A stretch of 5,887 nucleotides of DNA from an uncultured Phycisphaerales bacterium. Its GTDB lineage: Bacteria; Planctomycetota; Phycisphaerae; Phycisphaerales; UBA1924. Location: positions 1-5,887 of the forward strand of contig CALAFV010000572.1 of NCBI GenBank assembly GCA_937891445.1. Reading direction: 5' to 3'. Positions 1 through 5,465 of this stretch are shown piece after piece. Under the pieces are notes generated by a model. It did no database searches and had not been told where the DNA came from. It was given only the letters and a program-made list of their open reading frames with translations. Position numbers and translations under genes: made by a program. Positions within the stretch are counted from its first letter, which is position 1, and every line of letters starts with the position of its first letter.

Positions 1-757
1 GGGGGGCGGGCGTGTCGGCGCGGTGGGTGACGGGGGCATCTCCCAGGCCGATGCCGCCGTTGTTCCGGGCGTCGATGCGCCAGACCAGCAGCGTGACAGC
101 GTAGGCGACGGCCGCGCCGGCGACGGTGTCGGAGAGGAAGTGGGCCCCGGCGAGGACGCGGGTGAGGCCGCAGCCGACGGCGGCGGCGAGGAGGATGGGG
201 GTGGCGGGGCGGAAGCAGACGGAAAGGGCCAGGGCGGCGCCGAAGGCGGCGGCGGTGTGGCTGCTGGGGAAGCCCAGGTCGTGGGCGTCGAAGAGTCGGC
301 GGGCCAGGGGCATGAGGGCGTAGTCGCCGCCGGTGTCTTCTGGGCGGAGGCGGCCGAAGACGGGCTTGAGGCCCTCGGCGAGCAGAGCGCTGCCGGCGAC
401 GCTGAGCCAGAGGAAGACGGCGCGGCGGGGCGGGCCGCCGGGGAGGGACTCGCCGCGGTCGCGGCGGGCGAAGTCGATGAGGAGGAGGATCGCGCCGAAG
501 GCGGCCCACGTGCCGCCGAAACCGAAGATGCGCAGGGCGCGGTACCAGTCCTTGCCTTCGAGGTCGAGGAGGTCGGTGTAGGTCTTGACGCTGAGGTGGA
601 TGTAACCGGCGCGGTCCCAGGCCATGGCGACGACGAGGAGGATGAGCCAGGCGAGGGGGCTGGTGCGCCAGAGGAGGCCGTGCGGGCGTGCGGCGTCGCG
701 GCCAAAGAGCGGCCAACGCGCGTGGGGCGCGGCGGGGGGCGGGCGCGACGGGGTCAT
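1..757 (-). CDS. PAP2-family membrane phosphatase, 3' end beyond the left edge
   Basis: An integral-membrane acid phosphatase of the PAP2 superfamily (the group containing lipid A phosphatases LpxE/LpxF, undecaprenyl-diphosphate phosphatase PgpB/BcrC and phosphatidate phosphatases). The 252 visible residues carry all three catalytic motifs. Motif 1 is K-x6-RP at K131-P139 (KPVFGRLRP). Motif 2 is PSSH at 164-167, a variant of PSGH with the His kept. Motif 3 is R200-x5-H206-x3-D210. Hydrophobic segments lie near 34-47, 82-95, 112-128, 168-181, 186-199 and 211-227, as expected for a six-helix PAP2 protein with its active site on the outer face. The last helix is followed by a Gly/Pro-rich tail, so probably little is missing. 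The ATG overlaps the upstream TGA as ATGA and has a GGAG eight bases before it, so the start is firm and translation is probably coupled to the upstream gene. By family, the substrate is a lipid phosphate or polyprenyl (di)phosphate; the sequence cannot decide which. Confidence 0.9.
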   Translation of the reverse strand, partial: MTPSRPPPAAPHARWPLFGRDAARPHGLLWRTSPLAWLILLVVAMAWDRAGYIHLSVKTYTDLLDLEGKDWYRALRIFGFGGTWAAFGAILLLIDFARRDRGESLPGGPPRRAVFLWLSVAGSALLAEGLKPVFGRLRPEDTGGDYALMPLARRLFDAHDLGFPSSHTAAAFGAALALSVCFRPATPILLAAAVGCGLTRVLAGAHFLSDTVAGAAVAYAVTLLVWRIDARNNGGIGLGDAPVTHRADTPAP

Positions 758-769
758 GGGCGCGGCTCC
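754..769 (-). promoter_or_regulatory. Ribosome binding site and ATGA stop-start overlap before the PAP2 gene
   Basis: On the minus strand GGAG occupies 769-766, followed after eight bases by ATG at 757-755, whose last two bases open the TGA stop (756-754) of the fusion gene. This is a classic translational coupling arrangement and fixes the PAP2 start. Confidence 0.75.
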
Positions 770-2583
770 GCGGGGCGGTGTCGGTTGGCGCGGGAGGGCG
801 GGGGGAAGCCGCGGTAGTTGAGGCCGATGTAGGCGGGGCGCGTGCCGCGTTTGGCGTCGCCGTTGAGGGATCCGATTCGGGTCACGGAGTCGAAGGCGAC
901 GGACCAGGCTCGCTCGTCGTGGCCGACGAGCAGAGCGGGGCGGCCGATGAGGGCGGGCTGACCCAGATCTGTGTCGGGCCAGAAGTCGTGCTGGGTGGGG
1001 CGGCCGCCGAGTTGGCTGCTGGCGCAGGCGACGGAGGGACGGCCGGGGAGGTAGAAGGCCAGGAGGCTGGCGCGGCCGTAGTGGCGGGCCACGACGAAGG
1101 GCTCCAGGCCGGTGCGCTGGCGGAGGTCGGCGAGGATCTCGGCGGCGTGCTCGCCCATCTGGCGGCCGCCGATGAAACGGCCGACGGGGATCTTGTCGGC
1201 CAGGGCGGTGGGGTGGCCGAGGGAGGCCGCGGCGGCGTCGATGCGCGCGAGGCCGTCGCGGACGAGGTCCACACGGAGCATGCCCACACCGGAGACGATG
1301 CCGTAGAACAGCGCGGCGTGCCAGAGGATCTGGGGGATGGTTTCGGGGCGGCGGCGGAGGTAGCCGCTGTGGGGGCGGGCCTGTTGGGGGAAGGCGCGCC
1401 AGACGGTGAGTTTGGCGCGGTACTCGCGCATGCCCTCGGAGGCGCACCAGCCGGCGAGCGCGAGGAGGGAGACGTAGGCGCCGGCGGCCCAGTTGCCCTC
1501 GGACTGCGCGATGAGGCTGACGACGGTGTAGAAGAGAAGGATGGGGGCGGCGCAGCAGAGCAGGAAGAGGACGCCGGCGGGGCGGCCGGGTGCGTCGGGG
1601 TCAACGTCGGCAGCGATCACGGGGCTGGGGCGCGGGCGGCGTTCGGCGCGGAGCCACGCGGTGAGGCCCGCGGCGCCCGCGATCGCGGCCAGGCCGATCG
1701 CCGGACCGGCGAGGCCGATCTGCATGGCGAGGAACTCAACGACCCAGGCCGGGGTCCAGCGGTCGAGCGCGGAAGTGTCGCCGCCGCGGACGCCGAGGTG
1801 GCCGAGGAGGTGGCGGACGGTCGCCCAGTCGTTCGCGGCGTTCCAGACCCAGACGGGGGCGAGGCCGGCGGTGGCGAGGAGGATGGCGAAGGCGGCCCAG
1901 GGGCGCCACGGGTCGGCGGTGCCGAGGCGCCCGCCCTGCCAGCGCCGGAGGACGACGTAGAGGATGATGCCGGGGGGAAGCAGCAGGATCGTGTATTTAA
2001 AGAGGAAGCCGATGCCGACGGCGGCGCCGAGGGTGGGCCATGCCCAGCGTGAGCGGCGCTCGAGGGCTCGCCATGCGGCCCAGCAGGCGGCGGCCCAGCA
2101 GGCGAGCAGAGGGCCGTCGATGGTGGAGACCAGGGCCAGGAGTTGGTTGAGCGGGGCGAGGGTGAAGGCGGCGGCGGCGAAGCAGCCGGCTCGCCAGTCG
2201 GGGCGGCCGTAGCGCGTGGCGCAGTCGGCGGCGAGGAGGCCGACCAGCGCGGTGGCGATCCCCGCGGCGAGGACGGCGGGGAGGCGGACGGCGAGTTCGC
2301 TTGTGCCGAGGAGCTCGGTGGCGGCGCGGATGGCCAGAGCGATGCCGGGGCCTTTGGTGTAGTAACTCCAGTCGAGGCGGCGGGACCACTCCCAGTAGTG
2401 GGCCTCATCTTCGATGAGGTCGTAGGGGCAGAAGGCGGCGAGGTAGGTGAAGCGGGCGACGGTGAGGATGATGGCGAAGCCGACGATGGGTCCCCAGCCG
2501 GCGGCGAGCGTCATGACGCCGCGGCCCTGGGCGGCGGTGTGGGCGTCGCGGGTCTGCGTGGTGGACTGCTGGAGGGTGGTCAT
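754..2583 (-). other. GT39/PMT_2 glycosyltransferase half of the fusion (residues 574-1182)
   Basis: After a Gln/Thr-rich linker of about 30 residues, a hydrophobic helix leads into the family signature EDEAHYWEWSRRLDWSYY. D632 and E633 match the acidic pair on the first outer loop that is essential in ArnT and PMT enzymes. The following TKGPGIAL segment occupies the place of the usual KPP motif, and TSELAVRLPAVL is the conserved start of the next cytoplasmic/membrane section. Further helices, FLFKYTILLLPPG and PVWVWNAANDW, are also typical of ArnT-like enzymes. About 165 residues at the C-terminus are soluble and presumably periplasmic, with QHDFWP and YIGLNYRGFPPP segments. By family, the donor is a polyprenyl-phosphate-linked sugar and the acceptor is often lipid A or another lipid, but neither is revealed here. 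If the protein were separate, it would begin at the ATG at 2583 (609 aa) or at 2514 (586 aa). Confidence 0.85.
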
Positions 2584-4302
2584 CGCGACTGGAGCGTGAG
2601 GCGGGCGGCGGCAGTGCCGGCGGAGCCGGGTGTACTCGACGGCGGTGAAGACGGCGAGGCCGCCGACGCCGCCCCAGAGGACGGGCAGGCCGATGAGGCC
2701 GTGGTCGTGGACCATCTGCTGGCCGCCGACGATGGTGAGGACGGAGGCCAGGGCGGGGAAGAAACTCCAGAGGTAGACGACCAGGGGGAGGCTGTCGCGC
2801 AGGCGCAGGGCCATGACGCCGCCGGTGAGGACCATGACGAGACAGGCGACGGCCATGGCGATGCGCTCGTTGGTCTTGGAGAAGATCTCGAGCATGAGGT
2901 CGGCGATGCGCCGGCGGAGGTCGTCGCGGAAGGGGCGGAAGTGGGCGTCGGCGGGGTTGGCGGCGAGGTAGCGGTCGGCGCGGGCGAGGAGGTCGAAGGA
3001 GGACTCTCGCATCAGGGGCTCGAGGGTGTCGTGCGCGGACTTGAAGCCGCCCTGCGTGGCGGAGCGCTGCTCGACGGCGATGCCGCTGGGGCCCTCGGAG
3101 CGGAAGTCCTCGATGGTGATGTTGAAGGTGAGGGGGTCGCCGGCGGAGTCGGGCTGCCAGTCGGAGTGGAGCCAGACGCGCGGGGAGTAGCGGCGGATGA
3201 GGCGTGCGCCGTCGTGGAACTCCATGACGACTTCGGGGCGCGAGCCGTCGCCGGGGGAGGGGGCGGGGATGAAGCGGAACTTGAGGTGATCATGGACCCA
3301 CTCGATGCCGGCGGCGCGGATGACGACGGGGCGGCCGAGGGGATCGACGAGGCGGGCGCGGCCCTCGGCGGCGAGCGAGGCACGGATCTGTGCGATGGCC
3401 TCGCGCTCGGCCAGGAGGGTGGCGAGGCGGCGGCGCCGGGTCTCGACCTGGGGCATGCGCTCGGGGTAGTCGCGGAGTTCGCGGAGTTCGCGCCAGCCGA
3501 AGAACTTGGGGTCGGAGTCGATGACGTTGGGGACGTAGATGGTGAAGGAGGGCTTGGAGACGATGCCCTGGCCGAGCCCCTCGCCGCGGCCGATGAGATC
3601 GGAGGGGACGAGGGTGATGCGGGTGACGGGGCGCTCGCCGCCGCCGGGCTCGGCGATGGCGTCGCGGGAGAACCAGGCGTAGGCCTCGCGCGCGGAGCCT
3701 TCGAGTTTGATGGCGTCGTGCTTGTCGAGTTGGACGATCATGACGCCGCGGAGGAGGAGGACCTGGTAGGCGTCGCCGCGGGGGCCGAGGGTGTGGACCT
3801 CGTCGGCGAAGATGAGGCGTTCGCCGTTGTTGTCCTTCCACGTGAAGGCCTCGCCGCGGTTCATGGTGTTGATCATCAGGCGCGTGGCGTCCTGGGTGAT
3901 CATGGTCTCCGCGTGCTTGAGGAAGTCGGGGATGACGCGGTTGGAAAGGATGAGCAGGCCGCCGGAGAGGACGATGCCGGCGACCAGGGCGGGGACGAGC
4001 AGGGCGCGGTAACTGACGCCGCCGGCGCGGCAGGCGATGGCCTCGTTGTCGGCGGCGAAGCGGTGGTAGGTGAGGGTGGCGGCGAACCCTCCCGCGAAGG
4101 GGAGGGCGTACTGGAGCATGGGCGGGATCATGTAAGACATGAACCGCAGGGTGTCGAGCGGGCTGAGGCGGCCGTCGGCGAGGAACTTCACGGCCGCGGC
4201 GAAGGAGAGCACCGTGACGAGGATGGCGAGGGTGATCCCGACGAGGCGCCAGAGCCAGACGGAGAGGTAACACCAGACGGTGATCGGGGCGCCGGAGAGC
4301 AC
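754..4302 (-). CDS. LptF/LptG-type permease fused in frame to GT39 (ArnT-like) glycosyltransferase
   Basis: A single open frame of 1182 residues joins two membrane proteins. Residues 1-573 are an LptF/LptG (YjgP/YjgQ) permease, the inner-membrane part of the ABC machine that extracts lipopolysaccharide and passes it to the periplasmic bridge. Residues 574-1182 are a GT39/PMT_2 glycosyltransferase, a family that moves a sugar from a polyprenyl-phosphate carrier onto a lipid or protein on the outer face of the inner membrane. The GTG at 4302 is chosen because it is the only usual start codon just ahead of the first membrane helix; farther upstream the frame runs antisense to the AraC gene. It has no clear ribosome binding site. 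The junction holds no stop codon and no convincing Shine-Dalgarno before the internal ATGs at 2583 and 2514, which favours one polypeptide. Both halves should have cytoplasmic ends at the junction, so the fusion is topologically possible. An indel that removed a stop near 2580 is the main alternative. The gene ends in ATGA overlap with the PAP2 gene. Confidence 0.82.
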   Translation of the reverse strand: MLSGAPITVWCYLSVWLWRLVGITLAILVTVLSFAAAVKFLADGRLSPLDTLRFMSYMIPPMLQYALPFAGGFAATLTYHRFAADNEAIACRAGGVSYRALLVPALVAGIVLSGGLLILSNRVIPDFLKHAETMITQDATRLMINTMNRGEAFTWKDNNGERLIFADEVHTLGPRGDAYQVLLLRGVMIVQLDKHDAIKLEGSAREAYAWFSRDAIAEPGGGERPVTRITLVPSDLIGRGEGLGQGIVSKPSFTIYVPNVIDSDPKFFGWRELRELRDYPERMPQVETRRRRLATLLAEREAIAQIRASLAAEGRARLVDPLGRPVVIRAAGIEWVHDHLKFRFIPAPSPGDGSRPEVVMEFHDGARLIRRYSPRVWLHSDWQPDSAGDPLTFNITIEDFRSEGPSGIAVEQRSATQGGFKSAHDTLEPLMRESSFDLLARADRYLAANPADAHFRPFRDDLRRRIADLMLEIFSKTNERIAMAVACLVMVLTGGVMALRLRDSLPLVVYLWSFFPALASVLTIVGGQQMVHDHGLIGLPVLWGGVGGLAVFTAVEYTRLRRHCRRPPHAPVAMTTLQQSTTQTRDAHTAAQGRGVMTLAAGWGPIVGFAIILTVARFTYLAAFCPYDLIEDEAHYWEWSRRLDWSYYTKGPGIALAIRAATELLGTSELAVRLPAVLAAGIATALVGLLAADCATRYGRPDWRAGCFAAAAFTLAPLNQLLALVSTIDGPLLACWAAACWAAWRALERRSRWAWPTLGAAVGIGFLFKYTILLLPPGIILYVVLRRWQGGRLGTADPWRPWAAFAILLATAGLAPVWVWNAANDWATVRHLLGHLGVRGGDTSALDRWTPAWVVEFLAMQIGLAGPAIGLAAIAGAAGLTAWLRAERRPRPSPVIAADVDPDAPGRPAGVLFLLCCAAPILLFYTVVSLIAQSEGNWAAGAYVSLLALAGWCASEGMREYRAKLTVWRAFPQQARPHSGYLRRRPETIPQILWHAALFYGIVSGVGMLRVDLVRDGLARIDAAAASLGHPTALADKIPVGRFIGGRQMGEHAAEILADLRQRTGLEPFVVARHYGRASLLAFYLPGRPSVACASSQLGGRPTQHDFWPDTDLGQPALIGRPALLVGHDERAWSVAFDSVTRIGSLNGDAKRGTRPAYIGLNYRGFPPPSRANRHRPAEPRP
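2584..4302 (-). other. LptF/LptG permease half of the fusion (residues 1-573)
   Basis: Three N-terminal membrane helices lie near residues 10-38, 57-78 and 100-119, and three C-terminal ones near 480-500, 505-526 and 534-556, the standard LptF/G layout. After helix 2 comes the cytoplasmic segment RFAADNEAIACRAGG (81-95), matching the family's conserved acidic coupling-helix region that contacts the LptB ATPase. The E-x-F-x-K-x-x-x-R stretch just before helix 4 (EIFSKTNERIA) resembles the family's conserved entry to that helix. The periplasmic part, about 120-470, is roughly 350 residues, clearly longer than in Escherichia coli LptF or LptG. It includes an Arg/Glu-rich helical stretch at about 270-313 and an extra, mostly beta-like region at about 315-440. 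Only one such permease gene is visible here, although the family usually acts as an LptF-LptG pair; a partner could lie elsewhere. The half ends in a basic cytoplasmic tail (RLRRHCRRPP). Confidence 0.85.
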
Positions 4303-4389
4303 GAGCGGATGATAGGTCGGGGGCCGGGCGCGGCGCTCGGGGCGGCGGGGGAGGGGGGCCGGAACCCGGGCGTGGTTTATACTGGCCGC
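4303..4389. promoter_or_regulatory. Divergent promoter region between the permease operon and the AraC gene
   Basis: This 87-base gap separates the divergent starts. Its one AT-rich island contains TATACT on the plus strand (4378-4383), one mismatch from the bacterial -10 consensus, ending six bases before the AraC ATG. The same island read on the minus strand gives TATAAA (4381-4376), which could serve the permease operon and leave a leader of about 65 bases before GTG 4302. I see no good -35 box for either. The rest is a run of G tracts on the plus strand (4319-4358). Because the two -10-like boxes overlap, the two transcripts may compete. The promoters are inferred from sequence alone. Confidence 0.4.
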
Positions 4390-4833
4390 ATGCGCGTGCG
4401 TGCGTCGCTGCGGGACCTGATCCGGACGCGGGACCTCATGCGCGCCTGCTTCGCGCAGCCGATCTCGCTGGACGACCTGGCCGCGGAGGCGGACCTGTCG
4501 AAGTGGCACTACCTGCGCGAGTTCCGCGCGGCCTTCGGGCAGACGCCGCACGAGTTTCTGACGCAGGTCCGCCTCGAGCGGGCCAGGCACCTGCTCATCA
4601 CGACGTCGCGCCCGGTGATCGACATCTGCTTCGACGTGGGGTTCTCGTCGCCGGGGTCCTTCGGGCTGCTGTTCCGGCGCGAGATGGGCAAGACGCCGAC
4701 GCAGTTGCGGCGGGAGGCCCGCCGGCTTGTGCGCGTGCCGGGGCGGTACCCGTGGGCGTACGTGCCGATGTGCTTCGCGGCGCTCTTCGGGCCGCCGGAG
4801 GGCGGCGCGGGCGGGGCGGCCGGCGCGGCATGA
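4390..4833 (+). CDS. Small AraC-family transcriptional regulator
   Basis: A 147-residue protein made almost entirely of the AraC/XylS DNA-binding domain, with no N-terminal ligand-binding domain. The first helix-turn-helix is at about 25-46 (ISLDDLAAEADLSKWHYLRE). The linker helix includes TPHEFLTQVRLERARHLL (52-69), and the second helix-turn-helix is at about 75-97 (PVIDICFDVGFSSPGSF, then FRREMGKTP). All hallmark AraC positions are present, so it should bind DNA through both motifs. The ATG at 4390 is preferred: a -10-like TATACT ends six bases before it, so transcription would start at or next to the ATG (leaderless), and no ribosome binding site is present. An in-frame GTG at 4372 is less likely because it lies upstream of that box. 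Small AraC regulators of this type are often next to a VOC-family gene, as here, and the pair is probably co-transcribed. Its C-terminus may be altered by a frameshift (see the tail at 4834-4880). Confidence 0.87.
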   Translation: MRVRASLRDLIRTRDLMRACFAQPISLDDLAAEADLSKWHYLREFRAAFGQTPHEFLTQVRLERARHLLITTSRPVIDICFDVGFSSPGSFGLLFRREMGKTPTQLRREARRLVRVPGRYPWAYVPMCFAALFGPPEGGAGGAAGAA

Positions 4834-4880
4834 GGGGGCAGAGCAACTTTCGAGAAGGTTGCCCGGGGGGTGGCCGGTAG
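4834..4880 (+). other. Out-of-frame remnant of the AraC C-terminal tail
   Basis: Directly after the AraC stop, the frame one base back from the gene reads GQSNFREG and ends at TAG 4878-4880. From my knowledge of the small AraC regulators that accompany VOC genes, many end in a similar SNFRE- or SNFGEA-like tail a short way after a VPxCF segment, and that segment is present here as VPMCFAALFG. A one-base loss in the G-rich tract between about 4793 and 4830 would explain why the tail is out of frame. If repaired, the protein would have about 163 residues. This is a family-based inference, not proof. Confidence 0.45.
4843..4862. repeat. Imperfect 20-base palindrome between the AraC and VOC genes
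   Basis: GCAACTTTCGAGAAGGTTGC pairs with itself along nine positions (eight Watson-Crick and one G-U pair in RNA) around a two-base centre. It lies 63 bases before the VOC start, in an otherwise G-rich stretch. It could be an operator or a small hairpin, but it also coincides with the out-of-frame SNFRE coding remnant, which may be its real origin. Confidence 0.35.
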
Positions 4881-4913
4881 ACTGCGGCCTCGTTGATGGT
4901 TCATGTTTCTTGC

Positions 4914-4918
4914 GGAGG
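4914..4918 (+). promoter_or_regulatory. Shine-Dalgarno site deciding the VOC gene start
   Basis: GGAGG seven bases before the ATG at 4926 is the best ribosome binding site in the window. It selects this start over the in-frame TTG 4893 and ATG 4896, which would place the site inside the coding sequence. The GTG at 4923 is too close to compete well. Confidence 0.75.
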
Positions 4919-4925
4919 CCGCGTG

Positions 4926-5339
4926 ATGATCGCTCGTTTCAGCCACCTGTGCGTGTATGTGCTCGACCAGGAGGAGGCGCTGACGTTCTATCGCGACAAA
5001 CTCGGGTTCGAGGTCCGGATGGACGTCACGATGGACAACGGGTTCCGCTGGCTGACGGTGGGGCCCAAGGCGCAGCCGGAGTTGAGCCTGATCCTGTGCG
5101 CCATCCGGGAGGGCTTCGCGATGGACGCGGCGAAGGCGGCGTCGCTGCGCTCGCTGGTGCAGAGCGGGTGCCTGGGGGTGGCGGTGATGGAGGTGGACGA
5201 CTGCCGCGCGACGTACGAGGAACTGCGGGCCAGGGGCGTGAAGTTCAAGTCGGAGCCCGCCGAGCGCCCCTACGGCATCGAGGCGGTGATGGTGGACAAC
5301 TCGGGGAACTGGTTCAGCATGGTGCAGCGCCGCAAGTAG
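4926..5339 (+). CDS. VOC-superfamily (glyoxalase/bleomycin-resistance fold) protein
   Basis: A 137-residue, single-domain VOC protein built of two beta-alpha-beta-beta-beta modules. Module 1 contains SHLCVYVLDQEEALTFYRDK (6-25), GFEVRMDVTMDNGFRWLTVG (27-46) and the strand PELSLIL (51-57). Module 2 contains CLGVAVMEVDDCRATYEELR (82-101) and ends in the DNSGNWFSMVQ segment (124-134). Of the usual metal ligands, H7 is kept. The second-module His is replaced in GVAV, and the final Glu of the common DPDGNxIE motif is Ser131, so classical glyoxalase I activity is not supported. The DNSGNWFS ending is, to my knowledge, normal for one widespread uncharacterised VOC subfamily rather than a defect. Members of this fold act as isomerases, dioxygenases or ligand-sequestering resistance proteins; the role here is unknown. 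The adjacent AraC regulator, 92 bases upstream on the same strand, probably controls it. Confidence 0.9.
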   Translation: MIARFSHLCVYVLDQEEALTFYRDKLGFEVRMDVTMDNGFRWLTVGPKAQPELSLILCAIREGFAMDAAKAASLRSLVQSGCLGVAVMEVDDCRATYEELRARGVKFKSEPAERPYGIEAVMVDNSGNWFSMVQRRK

Positions 5340-5348
5340 GCCTGCGCC

Positions 5349-5382
5349 GGCGCGCCGCGCCCGGAGCGCGGGCGGCGCCTTT
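5349..5382 (+). terminator. Probable intrinsic terminator after the VOC gene
   Basis: Nine bases after the VOC stop, GGCGCGCCGCGC (5349-5360) can pair with GCGCGGGCGGCGCC (5366-5379) around the loop CCGGA. This gives about 12 G-C pairs with two single-G bulges. Only TTT follows, so the U tract is short, but the stem is very stable and the position is right. Confidence 0.5.
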
Positions 5383-5415
5383 GGGCTACGGGCATCCGTC
5401 CCAGGGGTTGGCGTC

Positions 5416-5440
5416 GGCGATCTGGGCGAGCCAGATCGTC
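5416..5440. repeat. Inverted repeat in the VOC-cysS convergent gap
   Basis: CGATCTGG (5418-5425) and CCAGATCG (5431-5438) are exact inverted copies around the loop GCGAG, extendable by a G-U and a G-C pair. It lies 26 bases past the cysS stop on the cysS transcript, so it may act as its 3' hairpin, although no U tract follows in either direction. The rest of the gap, 5383-5465, shows no clear gene. Confidence 0.45.
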
Positions 5441-5465
5441 AGGAGCGGCCGGGGAGGGGGTGGGG

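Noticed and set aside
23..817. A plus-strand open frame of 264 codons at the left edge
   Set aside because: It is antisense to the PAP2 gene, whose three catalytic motifs are on the minus strand; the composition is typical of a shadow.
688..2052. A plus-strand open frame of 454 codons
   Set aside because: It is antisense to the GT39 half, has the low-complexity Gly/Ala/Glu composition of a shadow frame in high-GC DNA, and shows no motif.
4303..4590. Extension of the permease frame upstream to the ATG at 4590
   Set aside because: This segment is antisense to the AraC helix-turn-helix region, rich in Arg and Pro, and unlike any LptF/G N-terminus, which normally begins just before the first helix.
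2143..4833. A plus-strand open frame of 896 codons that contains the AraC domain at its end
   Set aside because: Residues upstream of the AraC start are Gly/Ala/Glu/Asp-rich shadow translation antisense to the permease-transferase gene. Only the part from the ATG at 4390 resembles a protein family.
4793..4835. Programmed -1 ribosomal frameshifting to reach the AraC tail
   Set aside because: No standard slippery heptamer of the X-XXY-YYZ type with A/T pairs is visible; a simple indel is more economical.
4893..4925. Earlier TTG and ATG starts for the VOC gene
   Set aside because: They would place the strong GGAGG within the coding sequence, and the VOC fold begins directly after the ATG at 4926.
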